A stretch of DNA of 35,830 bases, taken from positions 1 through 35,830 of the forward strand of contig NZ_JAJCYB010000126.1 of assembly GCF_029263155.1 (NCBI RefSeq). The letters are read 5' to 3'. This DNA comes from Pseudonocardia sp. Its GTDB lineage: Bacteria > Actinomycetota > Actinomycetes > Mycobacteriales > Pseudonocardiaceae. Below are positions 15,828-23,928 of the stretch, one piece after another. The notes under the pieces were generated by a model. The model did no database searches. It saw only the letters and a program-made list of their open reading frames with translations, and was not told the origin of the DNA. Both the position numbers and the translations under genes were made by a program. Position 1 is the stretch's first letter; every line of letters starts with the position of its first letter.

Positions 15828-16465
15828 GTCCTGCTCCGAACGGTGTCGAGTTCTCGGACCATCCCGGCCAGTGCGGCCCGGACGGTCTCGGTGGCGGTGG
15901 CCAGCCCGGCCCGGCCCCCACCTGCGGCGATGCCCAGGGGCTCGCCCACCAGCACGTCCACCCGCGGGCGGAAGCGCCGCCTGCCGGCGCGGCGGGTGCC
16001 GCGCACGACCACCGGCAGCACCATCGCCCCGGACGCGCGGGCGAGCCATGCCGCTCCGTGCTGTGCCGCGGCCACGTCCCCCTCGCCGCGCGTGCCCTCC
16101 GGGAACACCGCGACCAGTCCCCCGGCCCGCAGCACGCCCACCGCGGCCGTCAGCGGCCGCCGGTCGGGCTTCCCGCGGCGCACCGCGAGCTGGCCGATCC
16201 GCGGCAGCGCCCAGCCGAGCGGGCCGTCGAACATCTCCTGCTTCACCAGGAACACCGCGCGGCGCCCGATCAGTCCGAACAGCAGCGGCCCGTCGACGAA
16301 CGCGCTGTGGTTCGCGACGAGCACCACCGGACCGGTGGCCGGGATCCGCTCCCGGTGGTGCACCCGCACCCGGTAGACCGGCGTGAACAGCCAGGAGCCG
16401 ACCCACCGCGCGACGTCGTGGGAGCGCGGCCACGAACCGGGCGGGAGGTCCGGAGCCCGCTTCAT
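15824..16465 (-). CDS. plsC: 1-acyl-sn-glycerol-3-phosphate acyltransferase-like protein
   Basis: The 213-aa protein carries the acyltransferase block I NHSAFVDG (His53 and Asp58, the NHx4D motif), block III FPEGTR (121-126) and a block IV-like LPVVVRGTRR. Those are the catalytic and phosphate-binding sites of PlsC, which acylates lysophosphatidic acid in phospholipid synthesis. A hydrophobic patch at about 20-32 suggests peripheral membrane binding. It sits between cmk and der with four-base overlaps on both sides, so the three are translated together. Substrate specificity cannot be told from sequence. Confidence 0.93.
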   Translation of the reverse strand: MKRAPDLPPGSWPRSHDVARWVGSWLFTPVYRVRVHHRERIPATGPVVLVANHSAFVDGPLLFGLIGRRAVFLVKQEMFDGPLGWALPRIGQLAVRRGKPDRRPLTAAVGVLRAGGLVAVFPEGTRGEGDVAAAQHGAAWLARASGAMVLPVVVRGTRRAGRRRFRPRVDVLVGEPLGIAAGGGRAGLATATETVRAALAGMVRELDTVRSRT

Positions 16466-17205
16466 CGCACGAGGCCGCGCTCCGCCACCAGCCTGCGCAG
16501 CTCGTCGAGCACCGCGTCGACGCTCAGGTCGTCGGTGTCGAGCACCACCGCGTCGGGCGCCGCGGCGAGTGGGGACACGGTGCGGGTGGTGTCGAGGTGG
16601 TCGCGACGCCGGACGGCCGCGAGCACGGTGGCCGCGTCCGCCCCGCGACCGGCCTTGCGGTCCTGCGCTCCGCGCCGGACGGCCCGGATCTCGTCGGACG
16701 CGGTGAGGTACACCTTCAGCGCGGCGTCCGGGGCGACCACGGTCCCGATGTCGCGGCCCTCCACCACCACGCCCTCGTCGCGGGCGACCGCCGCGGCGAT
16801 GTACGCGCGCTGCCGACCGACCAGCAGCTCCCGCAGCTGCGGGTGCGCGGAGACCGCGCTGACGAAGCCGGTCACGGCGGGCCCGCGGATCTCGGCCTCG
16901 ACGTCCTCGCCCGCGAGCAGGATCCGGGGCGCGGCCGGGTCGATGACCGACTCGATCTCGGCGTCGCGGGCGACGGCGACGACGTCGGTGGCCGCGGAGT
17001 CCGGGCCGAGCCCGGCACGCAGCACGGCGAGGGTGGCCGCCCGGTACATGGCGCCGGTGTCGAGGTAGGGCACGGCGCACTCCCGGGCCAGCCGTCGCGA
17101 CACGGTCGACTTCCCGGTGCCCGACGGACCGTCCATCGCCACGACCCCGCGCAGCCTGCCCGCCACCGCCCGACCCCTCTCCGGGACCGTGCCGCCCCTG
17201 CTCAC
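16462..17205 (-). CDS. cmk: (d)CMP kinase
   Basis: The 247-aa product transfers phosphate from ATP to CMP or dCMP in pyrimidine nucleotide synthesis. The P-loop GPSGTGKST is at 26-34, followed by the substrate motif YLDTGAMYRAATLAVL and the conserved VVEGRDIGTVVAPDA and KVYLTAS segments. Length is a little above the family's usual 225-230 because of an N-terminal 20-residue extension from GTG 17205; a GTG near residue 14 is an alternative start. GAGGA lies ten bases before the chosen GTG. It leads the cmk-plsC-der operon and diverges from the mntA-like gene. Confidence 0.96.
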   Translation of the reverse strand: MSRGGTVPERGRAVAGRLRGVVAMDGPSGTGKSTVSRRLARECAVPYLDTGAMYRAATLAVLRAGLGPDSAATDVVAVARDAEIESVIDPAAPRILLAGEDVEAEIRGPAVTGFVSAVSAHPQLRELLVGRQRAYIAAAVARDEGVVVEGRDIGTVVAPDAALKVYLTASDEIRAVRRGAQDRKAGRGADAATVLAAVRRRDHLDTTRTVSPLAAAPDAVVLDTDDLSVDAVLDELRRLVAERGLVR

Positions 17206-17298
17206 CGCACCCGTGTCCTCGGGCCGGGACCATCATGCCGTGTCGGACACGCGGCCGGCACAGCGGCATGGGCCGGGCGGATGGTCCAGAATGGCGCG

Positions 17299-17685
17299 GT
17301 GACGACCGCACCCGACGAGTCCGCCGTGGCGGCCGCGCTCCGGGCGGCCGGCGCCCGGTTCGCGTTCGTACACGGCAGCCGGGCCACCGGTCGGGGGGCC
17401 CGCCCCGACAGCGACCTCGACGTCGGCGCGTGGTGGGGTGCCGACCCGCCCGCGAGCTGGACCGTCGAGGTTCCGGACCGCGTCGACCTGGTCGTGCTCG
17501 ACCAGGCCCCGCTGTGGCTGGCCGGGCGGATCGCGCAGCACGGCCGGCTGCTGTTCGACGACGACCCTCCCACCCGCGTGCGCTGGCAGGCCGACACCCG
17601 GCTGCGATACCTCGACGACCTGCCCGCGCTACGGGAGCGGCGCACGCGGGGACTTCTCGGCTACGCCAAGGGGCGTCATGGTTGA
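17299..17685 (+). CDS. mntA: MntA-type nucleotidyltransferase antitoxin
   Basis: From GTG 17299 the product is 128 aa, a minimal nucleotidyltransferase. It has GS (26-27) followed by an SDLD motif with Asp39 and Asp41, and a third acidic residue in DRVDLVVLD. The spacing is GS-x11-DxD, one longer than the usual GS-x10-DxD. In characterised MntA-HepT pairs this enzyme AMPylates the HEPN toxin on its RX4HXY tyrosine. The next gene encodes such a toxin and overlaps by eight bases. An ATG at 17281 would add six residues; GTG is preferred because a CAGAAT -10-like hexamer lies six bases before it. Confidence 0.88.
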   Translation: MTTAPDESAVAAALRAAGARFAFVHGSRATGRGARPDSDLDVGAWWGADPPASWTVEVPDRVDLVVLDQAPLWLAGRIAQHGRLLFDDDPPTRVRWQADTRLRYLDDLPALRERRTRGLLGYAKGRHG

Positions 17686-18124
17686 CGAGGACCGGGTACT
17701 GCGTCTGCTCGACCGGATCCGTGGCGACGTCGAGCGCCTGGCCCGCTACGCGCACGAGCCACCGGCGCTGGACGACGAGATCACGGTTGCGGGCATCAAG
17801 TACCTGTTCGTCACCGCCATCGAGGGCTGCGCCAAGGTCGCACACCACATCGGCTCGGCGCAGGGTTGGGCCGCTGCGGAGACCAATGGCGACGCCGTAC
17901 GGGAACTGGGCAGGCGAGACGTGCTCACCCCGGACCTCGCCTCCGCCGTCGCCGATGCCGTCGGCTTCCGGAACCTGTTGGTGCACCAGTACGCCGACGT
18001 GGACGACGAACGCGTGCTGGGGCACCTCGCCCATCTCGACGACCTGCGGAGCTTCGTGGTCGCGGTGACGCGGTGGCTGCTGCGGGCCTCGGCCGAGGAG
18101 AGCTACATCCCCACCGAGCGGTAG
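17678..18124 (+). CDS. hepT: HEPN-domain toxin, HepT family
   Basis: The 148-aa all-helical protein contains the complete ribonuclease/AMPylation motif RX4HXY as Arg98-Asn-Leu-Leu-Val-His103-Gln-Tyr105. This motif marks HepT toxins, RNases that are silenced when MntA attaches AMP to the Tyr. Other HEPN features are the helix IKYLFVTAIEGCAKVAHHIG (40-59). ATG 17678 overlaps the antitoxin's end, so they are co-translated. Its last 22 bases overlap the 3' end of rluB on the opposite strand. The pair appears functional, with no broken residues. Confidence 0.92.
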   Translation: MVDEDRVLRLLDRIRGDVERLARYAHEPPALDDEITVAGIKYLFVTAIEGCAKVAHHIGSAQGWAAAETNGDAVRELGRRDVLTPDLASAVADAVGFRNLLVHQYADVDDERVLGHLAHLDDLRSFVVAVTRWLLRASAEESYIPTER

Positions 18125-18885
18125 AGCGCACCGACCTCGGCCTGGTTCAGCGGGCGGAACTTTCCCGGCCGCTGGTCGCCGAGCGACACCTCGCCGAACG
18201 CGGTGCGCACGAGGCGCTGCACCGGGAACCCGACCTCCTCCAGGAGCCTGCGCACGACGTGCTTGCGGCCCTCGTGCAGCTTCAGCTCCACCATCGAACG
18301 GCCCGGGGTCGAATCGACGAGCCGGAAGGAGTCGACCGCGACCGGCCCGTCCTCCAGCTCGACGCCCGACCGCAACCGCTTGCCCAGATCCCGCGGCAGC
18401 TGGCCCATGACCTCGGCCACGTAGGTCTTCTCGACCTCGAACGACGGGTGCATCAGCCGGTGGCCGAGCTCGCCGTCGTTGGTGAGCAGCAGCAGGCCCT
18501 CGGTGTCGGCGTCGAGGCGCCCGACGTGGAACAGCCGGCTGCGCGGCGCCCCGTCGAAGTGCTCGTCCATGATCCCGCGCTCGACGATCAGGTCACCGAC
18601 GCACTCGCGGCCGCGATCGTCGGACATCGTGGAGAGGATCCCGCGCGGCTTGTTCAGGGCCAGGTGCACGACGTCGTCGCTGAGCACGATCCGCGCCCCG
18701 TCGACGTGCACCACCGCCGTCTCCGGGTCGACGCGACGGCCCATCTCCCGCACGACCTTCCCGTCGACGGTGACCCGCCCGGCGGCGATCAGCTCCTCGG
18801 CCGCCCGCCGCGACGCCACGCCGGCCTGGGCGAGCACCTTCTGCAGTCGGACGCCGTCGGGGCGGTGGTCCTGGCCTGTGTTCAC
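18103..18885 (-). CDS. rluB: 23S rRNA pseudouridine synthase, RluB/RsuA family
   Basis: The 260-aa protein has an N-terminal S4 RNA-binding domain (about 12-58, VRLQKVLAQAGVASRRAAEE) and a PseudoU_synth_2 domain with catalytic Asp125 in GRLDADTEGLLLLTNDG. It isomerises a specific uridine in large-subunit rRNA. It is the last gene of the scp/parA cluster, 12 bases after scpB, with AGAAGG before GTG 18885. This matches Rv1711 in mycobacteria. Its stop region is overlapped convergently by the HepT gene. Confidence 0.94.
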   Translation of the reverse strand: MNTGQDHRPDGVRLQKVLAQAGVASRRAAEELIAAGRVTVDGKVVREMGRRVDPETAVVHVDGARIVLSDDVVHLALNKPRGILSTMSDDRGRECVGDLIVERGIMDEHFDGAPRSRLFHVGRLDADTEGLLLLTNDGELGHRLMHPSFEVEKTYVAEVMGQLPRDLGKRLRSGVELEDGPVAVDSFRLVDSTPGRSMVELKLHEGRKHVVRRLLEEVGFPVQRLVRTAFGEVSLGDQRPGKFRPLNQAEVGALYRSVGM

Positions 18886-18897
18886 GAACCTTCTTCT

Positions 18898-19467
18898 CTA
18901 CACGTCGTCGATCGAGTCCACGTCGGGCAGCAGGGGGGCCAGCGGCGGCAGCTCCTCCACCGACGAGAGCCCCAGCCGTTCGAGGAACATCTCGGTGGTG
19001 ACGAACAGGGTGCCGTGGCTGGCGCCGTCGATCCCGGCCTCCTGCACGAGCCCGCGGGACACCAGCGTACGCAGCACCCCGTCGCAGTTGACGCCCCGCA
19101 CCGCCGAGACCCGCGCCCGCGTCACCGGCTGGCGGTAGGCGATCACCGCGAGGGTCTCCAGCGCGGCGCGGGTGAGGCGGGCGCGTTGCCCGTCGAGCAG
19201 CAGGCGCTCGACGTGGGGGGCGTAGGTCTCACGGGTGTAGAAACGCCATCCGCCGCCGACGTGGCGCAGGTCGATGCCCCGCCCCGCCTCGGTGTACTCC
19301 CGGGACAGGCGCACCAGCGCCGACCGCACCCGGGCGACCGGTTGGTCCAGCGCCTGCGCCAGCGCGTCGGCCTCGGTCGGGGCGTCGACGACGAGCAACA
19401 GGGCCTCCAGCGCCCCGTCCAGCTCGGCGTCGGCGAACAGCGCGAGCTGCTCCTCTAGGGCGTCCAT
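18898..19467 (-). CDS. scpB: Segregation and condensation protein B
   Basis: The 189-aa protein has the two winged-helix domains of ScpB: an N-terminal one (about 10-90, LDGALEALLLVVDAPTEADAL) and a second with the signature LTRAALETLAVIAYRQPVTR (about 108-127) followed by RGVNCDGVLRTLVSRGLVQE. ScpB dimers bind ScpA and SMC to form the bacterial condensin that organises the chromosome. ATG 19467 overlaps the end of scpA by 13 bases, so the two are co-translated. Confidence 0.96.
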   Translation of the reverse strand: MDALEEQLALFADAELDGALEALLLVVDAPTEADALAQALDQPVARVRSALVRLSREYTEAGRGIDLRHVGGGWRFYTRETYAPHVERLLLDGQRARLTRAALETLAVIAYRQPVTRARVSAVRGVNCDGVLRTLVSRGLVQEAGIDGASHGTLFVTTEMFLERLGLSSVEELPPLAPLLPDVDSIDDV

Positions 19468-20231
19468 CGCACCGTCAGCTCCCCGAACGGCTCCGGCTGG
19501 TCCAGCTCCACCGCGCCGCCGCGGAACAGGTCGAGCACCGCGAGGAAGCGGGCGACGACCTCGATCGGGGCCATGCAGTCGGCGGTGAGCGTGGCGAACG
19601 TGGCGACGCCCAGCTCGGTCAGCCGGCCGCGCAGCAGCTCGACGTGCTCGGCCACCGACACCTCGTGCTGATGAAGGTGTCCGAGTCCCGGGCCCTCCGG
19701 CGGCGGTTTGGGCCGGAACACGCTCGCGGCGAGGTCGGCGAACGCGGCCGCGTCGACGCCGAGCAGCACCTCGGGCAGCAGGGCCGCGAACCGCTCCTCC
19801 AGCGCGACCGAGCGCGGGAAGCGCCGGGCCGCCCCCGCCTCCAGCTCGACGAACAGCGACGCCACCTGCTTGTAGGCGCGGTACTGCAGCAGCCGCGCGA
19901 ACAGCAGGTCGCGGGCCTCCAGCAGCGCCAGATCGTCGGCGTCCTCCACCTCCGCGTCGGGCAGCAGCCGCGCCGCCTTCAGGTCGAGCAGGGTGGCCGC
20001 GATGACCAGGAACTCGGTGGTCTCGTCGAGATCGGCGTCGTCGCCGAGCAGCTTGAGGTGGGCGATGAAGTCGTCGGTGACGGTGTGCAGGGCCATCTCG
20101 GTGATGTCGAGCTCGTGGCGGCCGATCAGCTGCAGCAGCAGGTCGAAGGGGCCCTCGAAGTTGTGCAGCCGCACGGTGAAGCGCGGCGGGCCCGCGGAGT
20201 CGGCCGCGGGTGAGTCGTCGAGCAGCGTCAC
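19455..20231 (-). CDS. scpA: Segregation and condensation protein A (kleisin)
   Basis: From GTG 20231 (GTGA overlap with parA) the product is 258 aa. The kleisin N-terminus FEGPFDLLLQLIGRHELDIT (about 25-44) that binds the SMC neck is intact. A central ScpB-binding stretch (TEFLVIAATLLDLKAARLLP) and a C-terminal winged helix (TFATLTADCMAPIEVVARFLAVLDL) complete the family pattern. It bridges SMC heads in condensin. A longer open frame runs upstream through parA and is a shadow. Confidence 0.96.
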   Translation of the reverse strand: MTLLDDSPAADSAGPPRFTVRLHNFEGPFDLLLQLIGRHELDITEMALHTVTDDFIAHLKLLGDDADLDETTEFLVIAATLLDLKAARLLPDAEVEDADDLALLEARDLLFARLLQYRAYKQVASLFVELEAGAARRFPRSVALEERFAALLPEVLLGVDAAAFADLAASVFRPKPPPEGPGLGHLHQHEVSVAEHVELLRGRLTELGVATFATLTADCMAPIEVVARFLAVLDLFRGGAVELDQPEPFGELTVRWTP

Positions 20232-21142
20232 CGGTTGATGACCTCGCGGGCCAGCAGGCGGTAGGCCTCGGCCCCGTTCGACTGCGGCGCCCACGTGGTG
20301 ATCGGCTCGCCGGCCACCGTGGTCTCCGGGAACCGCACCGTGCGGTTGATGACGGCCTCGAACACCAGGTCGCCGAAGGCCTCGATCACCCGCTGACGGA
20401 CCTCGCGCGTGTGCAGGGTGCGCGGGTCGAACATCGTGGCCAGTATCCCGAGGATGGTCAGGTCGGGGTTGAGCCGGTCCTGCACCTTCTCGATGGTGTC
20501 CATCAGCAGCGCCACCCCGCGCAGCGAGAAGAACTCGCACGCCAGCGGGATGAGGATGGAGTCCGCGCAGGCCAGTGCGTTGATCGTGAGCAGGCCGAGC
20601 GAGGGCTGGCAGTCGATGAGGATCACGTCGTAGCGGTCGAGCGCCGGCTTGATGGCCCGCCCGAGCGCCTGCTCGCGGCCGACCTCGGTGACCAGCTGCA
20701 CCTCGGCCGCGGACAGGTCGATGTTGCTGGGCAACAGCTCCAGGTTCTCGACGCCCGTGGGCCGGATCACGTCGTCGACCTCGACCCCGCGTTCCATCAG
20801 CAGGTTGTAGATCGTGGTGTCGAGCTCGTGGGCCTGCACGCCCAGCCCGATCGACAGCGCGCCCTGCGGGTCGAAGTCGACGAGCAGCACCCTGCGGCCG
20901 TACTCGGCGAGCGCAGCGCCCAGGTTGATCGTGGACGTCGTCTTGCCGACGCCGCCCTTCTGGTTGGCGACGGCGATGATCCGGGCCGGGCCGTGCTGGG
21001 TGAGCGGAGTCGGTTCGGGCACCTTCAAGCGGTGTCTCCCCCCAGAGTCGGCGACGGTCTGCCCGACCGCCTCCGACTCGATGTCGTGGTCGTCGCCCGG
21101 GAGCGGCTCCCGGCGGGGGACGAAGGGCCGCGGTGTCTCCAT
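20228..21142 (-). CDS. parA: ParA-family chromosome-partitioning ATPase
   Basis: From ATG 21142 the product is 304 aa. GGAG lies nine bases upstream, while an open extension to 21241 lacks a ribosome site. The deviant Walker A KGGVGKTT is at 62-69, and Walker A' (VLLVDFDPQGALSIGLG) and Walker B (YDVILIDCQPSLGLLTINA) follow. It belongs to the Soj-like ATPases found next to scpAB in actinobacteria (Rv1708 in M. tuberculosis), distinct from the oriC-linked ParAB pair. The 60-residue N-terminal extension is charged and poorly structured. Role: chromosome or cell-division positioning. Confidence 0.94.
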   Translation of the reverse strand: METPRPFVPRREPLPGDDHDIESEAVGQTVADSGGRHRLKVPEPTPLTQHGPARIIAVANQKGGVGKTTSTINLGAALAEYGRRVLLVDFDPQGALSIGLGVQAHELDTTIYNLLMERGVEVDDVIRPTGVENLELLPSNIDLSAAEVQLVTEVGREQALGRAIKPALDRYDVILIDCQPSLGLLTINALACADSILIPLACEFFSLRGVALLMDTIEKVQDRLNPDLTILGILATMFDPRTLHTREVRQRVIEAFGDLVFEAVINRTVRFPETTVAGEPITTWAPQSNGAEAYRLLAREVINR

Positions 21143-21315
21143 GCGGGCTCCGGTCTGTGACGGGCGGCCGGTGTCAGGGCCGTTCCGGGCAGCGTAGGAG
21201 TCCCCACCGACGAGCGGCAACGCGCCTCGCCGTGTCGCCACCGCCTTGTCGAGTATGTGAGCCGGCCGAACTCGGCCGATGGGGACGCAACGTTACCGGC
21301 GGGTGGCGCTGCGGC

Positions 21316-21333
21316 GTCGGGTGGGGGCCCGAC
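21316..21333 (-). terminator. Weak hairpin just after xerD
   Basis: GTCGGG (21316-21321) and CCCGAC (21328-21333) form a 6-bp stem with a 6-nt loop, starting three bases past the xerD stop. No T tract follows on the minus strand, so it is at best a weak or factor-dependent terminator. Confidence 0.25.
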
Positions 21334-21335
21334 CT

Positions 21336-22247
21336 TCACGCGAGGGCCCGGGGGTGGCTGGTCGCGTACACCTCGCGCAGCGCGTCGACGGTGACGTGGG
21401 TGTAGATCTGCGTCGTCGTCACCGAGGCGTGCCCGAGCAGTTCCTGCACGGTGCGGACGTCCGCGCCGCCGGCCAGCAGGTGCGTGGCGAAGCAGTGCCG
21501 CAGCGTGTGCGGGGAGACCTCCGCGGTCAGGCCCGCGGCGTCGGCGGCGCCGCGCAGCGCGTGCCAGGCGCTCTGCCGGGAGAGCCGGGCGCCGCGCGCG
21601 TTGAGGAGCAGGGCCGCCGTCCCGCGTCCCTTCGCGGCGAGCCCCGGCCGGGCCCGCACCCGGTAGGCGTCCACGGCGGCCAGCGCGGGCCGCCCGACCG
21701 GCACGATCCGCTGCCTGCCTCCCTTGCCGCGCAGCAGCACGGTGCGCCCGTCGACGTCGAGGTCGTCGACGTCGATGCCGACGGCCTCGGAGATCCGCGC
21801 GCCGGTGGAGTAGAGCAGCTCCAGCAGCGCGCGGTTCCGCAGCCCGACCGGCCCGTCCGCGACGCACCCGGCGAGCAGCTGGTCGACCTCGTCGACGCCC
21901 AGCGCCCGCGGCAGGCGCACCGGCACCGCGGGCGGGGTGACCTCCCGCGCGACGTCGTCCGGGATCAGCCCGTCCCGTGCCGCGAACCGGTGCAGCCCGC
22001 GGACGGCGGCCAGCGCGCGGGCCGCCGACGACGCGGCGAGCGGGCCGGGACCGCTGCGCAGCGCCACCACGAAACCGGTGACGTCGACCTCGCGCACCGC
22101 GCCGAGATCGGAGATCCCCCGCTCGGTCAGGTGGTCGACGTACCGCCGGAGGTCGCCGGTGTAGGAGCGCAGGGTGTTGGCCGCGCTCCCCCGTTCGACG
22201 GCCAGGTGGTGCAGGAACGCCTCGACCGCCCGCTCCACCCCCGACAC
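21336..22247 (-). CDS. xerD: Tyrosine recombinase XerD
   Basis: From GTG 22247 the product is 303 aa, the normal XerD length, and begins VEAFLHHLAVERGSAANTLR shortly after the start, as in other actinobacterial homologues. The SAM-like core-binding domain (about 5-90) is followed by a catalytic domain with Arg in STGARISE, HTLRHCFATHLL, LGHASVTTTQ and nucleophile Tyr in QIYTHV. With XerC it resolves chromosome dimers at dif. A GTG at 22322 would add 25 residues without family similarity. It is chromosomal, in the Rv1701 position, unrelated to the element's integrase. Confidence 0.93.
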   Translation of the reverse strand: MSGVERAVEAFLHHLAVERGSAANTLRSYTGDLRRYVDHLTERGISDLGAVREVDVTGFVVALRSGPGPLAASSAARALAAVRGLHRFAARDGLIPDDVAREVTPPAVPVRLPRALGVDEVDQLLAGCVADGPVGLRNRALLELLYSTGARISEAVGIDVDDLDVDGRTVLLRGKGGRQRIVPVGRPALAAVDAYRVRARPGLAAKGRGTAALLLNARGARLSRQSAWHALRGAADAAGLTAEVSPHTLRHCFATHLLAGGADVRTVQELLGHASVTTTQIYTHVTVDALREVYATSHPRALA

Positions 22248-22378
22248 CGGTCCATCGTCGCGCCGGCCGGGCACCCGGCCCCCACGCCCCGCCGCCCGGG
22301 ATTGCTGTTCGCCCACCTCCACCAAATCTCGTTGCTTGACGGTGGCCTTCCTGCAATGGCGGCGGGTCGGAAGCGGGA

Positions 22379-23374
22379 TCAGGCCAGGGCCGGGATCACC
22401 TCGCGCTCGAACAGCTCGATGCCGCTCCGGTCGTAGGCGGCCTCGGCGAAGTTGAAGATGCCGTAGGTCATGCCGGCGTCCTTGAGCTTCGTGAGGTTCT
22501 CGACGATCTGCTCGGGCGTGCCGCAGGCGGGCAGCCCGCGCACCGCGCCCAGGCTGGCCTCGGCCTTCTCCTCCCCGACGTAGGGCACCAGCCGCGCCTT
22601 CGCGTCCTGCAGGCGCTGCTCCACCTCGGCCTCGGTGGACCCGATCGCGACGTTGTAGTTCGCCGAGCGCACGATCGCGTCGAAGTCGGTGCCGACGGTC
22701 TCGCAGTGCCCGCGCAGCAGCTCCGACTTGCGGGTGAAGCCCTCCAGCGTGCCGTCGAAGTTGGTGTACCGCGCGTACTTCGCGGCGATCTTCAGCGTCA
22801 CCTTCTCGCCCCCGCCGGCGATCCAGAGCGGGATGCCGCCCTCCTGCAGCGGCCGGGGCTCGACGATGGCGCCGTCGACCTGGTAGTGCTTCCCGTCCAG
22901 GGTGGCCGAGCCGGTCTCCCAGGCCTGCTTCATGATCTGCACGCCCTCGTCGAGCATGCCGAGGCGGTCGGGGGCGGCGGGGAAGCCGTAGCCGTAGGCG
23001 CGCCACTCGTGCTCGTACCAGCCCGCGCCGATGCCCATCTCCACGCGCCCCCCGGACACGATGTCGCAGGTGGCGGCCACCTTCGCGAGGTAGGCGGGGT
23101 TGCGGTAGCTCATGCACGTGCACATCTGGCCCAGGCGCACCCGCTCGGTGACGGCGCCGAACGCGGCCATCAGCGACCACGCCTCGTGCGTGGCCTGGTC
23201 GGTGGGGGCGGGAACGGTGTGGAAGTGGTCGTAGACCCACACCGACTCCCACGGGCCCGCGTCGGCGTGCTGGGCCAGGCCCTTCATCACGCCCCACTGA
23301 TCGGCGGGCTCGATGCCGACGAGGTCGTGGCGCCAACCCTGGGGAACGAACAGTCCGAATCGCATAGCGGTCAC
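22379..23374 (-). CDS. LLM-class F420-dependent oxidoreductase
   Basis: The 331-aa protein is a luciferase-like TIM barrel: MRFGLFVPQGWRHDL at the N-terminus, WVYDHFHTVPAP, then CDIVSGGRVEMGIGAGWYEH (about 104-123), the usual LLM cofactor-binding signature. Relatives use F420 or FMN to oxidise alcohols, aldehydes or secondary metabolites; substrate is unknown. GTG 23374 is chosen because TAGGCT lies seven bases upstream; an internal ATG at 23365 is possible. The gene sits between xerD and the Nudix gene, which are neighbours in mycobacteria, so it is a lineage-specific insertion. Confidence 0.9.
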   Translation of the reverse strand: MTAMRFGLFVPQGWRHDLVGIEPADQWGVMKGLAQHADAGPWESVWVYDHFHTVPAPTDQATHEAWSLMAAFGAVTERVRLGQMCTCMSYRNPAYLAKVAATCDIVSGGRVEMGIGAGWYEHEWRAYGYGFPAAPDRLGMLDEGVQIMKQAWETGSATLDGKHYQVDGAIVEPRPLQEGGIPLWIAGGGEKVTLKIAAKYARYTNFDGTLEGFTRKSELLRGHCETVGTDFDAIVRSANYNVAIGSTEAEVEQRLQDAKARLVPYVGEEKAEASLGAVRGLPACGTPEQIVENLTKLKDAGMTYGIFNFAEAAYDRSGIELFEREVIPALA

Positions 23375-23381
23375 GGGATCG

Positions 23382-23411
23382 AGCCTAGCGCCGCCCGACG
23401 GGTACCGTCGG
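23382..23411. promoter_or_regulatory. Divergent leaderless promoters with a central palindrome
   Basis: Only 41 bp separate two divergent GTG starts. TAGGCT (minus, 23387-23382) is seven bases before GTG 23374, and TACCGT (plus, 23403-23408) is seven bases before GTG 23416. A palindrome, CCGACGG-GTA-CCGTCGG (23395-23411), overlaps the plus-strand -10. It is placed to act as a shared operator or to be bound by a regulator of both genes. Confidence 0.45.
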
Positions 23412-23415
23412 TGCC

Positions 23416-23904
23416 GTGAGCACGCCCGAGCCGCACCGCATCCGGGTCGGCGACGCCGATCGCGAGGCAGCCGTGGCGGAGCTGGGCGAGCACCTCACCC
23501 AGGGCCGTCTCGACGCCCACGAGTACGCCGAGCGCACGGCCGCGGCCTACCAGGCCCGCACCGACGACGAGCTGGCCTGCCTGTTCGTCGACCTGCCCCG
23601 CCCGTACACCCCGCCCGCGCCCTACGCGTACCCGGTGGCGGCGCCGCTCGCCGACGACGCCCCGTACGGCCGCGACCCGCACACCGGCCAGGCCTACTCC
23701 GACCGGCACAAGGTCGTCGCCGGTGTCCTGCAGCTCGTGCTGCCGTTCGGGGCCGGCCGGTTCTACAGCGGTCACATCGGGCTGGGCGTCGCCCAGCTGC
23801 TGCTGTCGTTGATGTTCGTCGGGATCATCTGGTCGTTCATCGACGGCCTGGTGATCCTCGCCGGCCGCCCGACCGACCCGTACGGCCGCCCGCTGCGCCC
23901 CTGA
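23416..23904 (+). CDS. DUF1707 and TM2 domain membrane protein
   Basis: The 162-aa protein has a DUF1707 (SHOCT-like) N-terminus (IRVGDADREAAVAELGEHLT, about 9-28, then LDAHEYAERTAAAYQARTDDEL), a Pro/Tyr-rich linker (60-95) and a C-terminal TM2 domain with two helices (about 103-122 and 128-150) joined by the typical GAGRFYSGHIGLGVAQL turn. Such proteins are common in actinobacteria and their function is unknown; a membrane-bound sensor or scaffold is plausible. It is the only plus-strand gene in this block, and its GTG follows a -10-like TACCGT by seven bases. Confidence 0.88.
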   Translation: MSTPEPHRIRVGDADREAAVAELGEHLTQGRLDAHEYAERTAAAYQARTDDELACLFVDLPRPYTPPAPYAYPVAAPLADDAPYGRDPHTGQAYSDRHKVVAGVLQLVLPFGAGRFYSGHIGLGVAQLLLSLMFVGIIWSFIDGLVILAGRPTDPYGRPLRP

Positions 23905-23928
23905 CCCAGAGGTGCCCCGCATCACACC

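Noticed and set aside
13446..16376. Open frame of 976 codons on the plus strand opposite the kinase, regulator, der and plsC genes
   Set aside because: It is antisense to four genes with clear catalytic motifs. Long antisense frames are expected at this GC content, and the product is low-complexity without motifs.
21143..21241. N-terminal extension of ParA by 33 residues
   Set aside because: There is no ribosome-binding site at 21241, while GGAG lies before the ATG at 21142.
21336..22247. XerD-like recombinase as a second integrase or element boundary
   Set aside because: It keeps the standard XerD length and sits in the conserved xerD position near parA-scpAB, so it is the housekeeping dimer-resolution enzyme.
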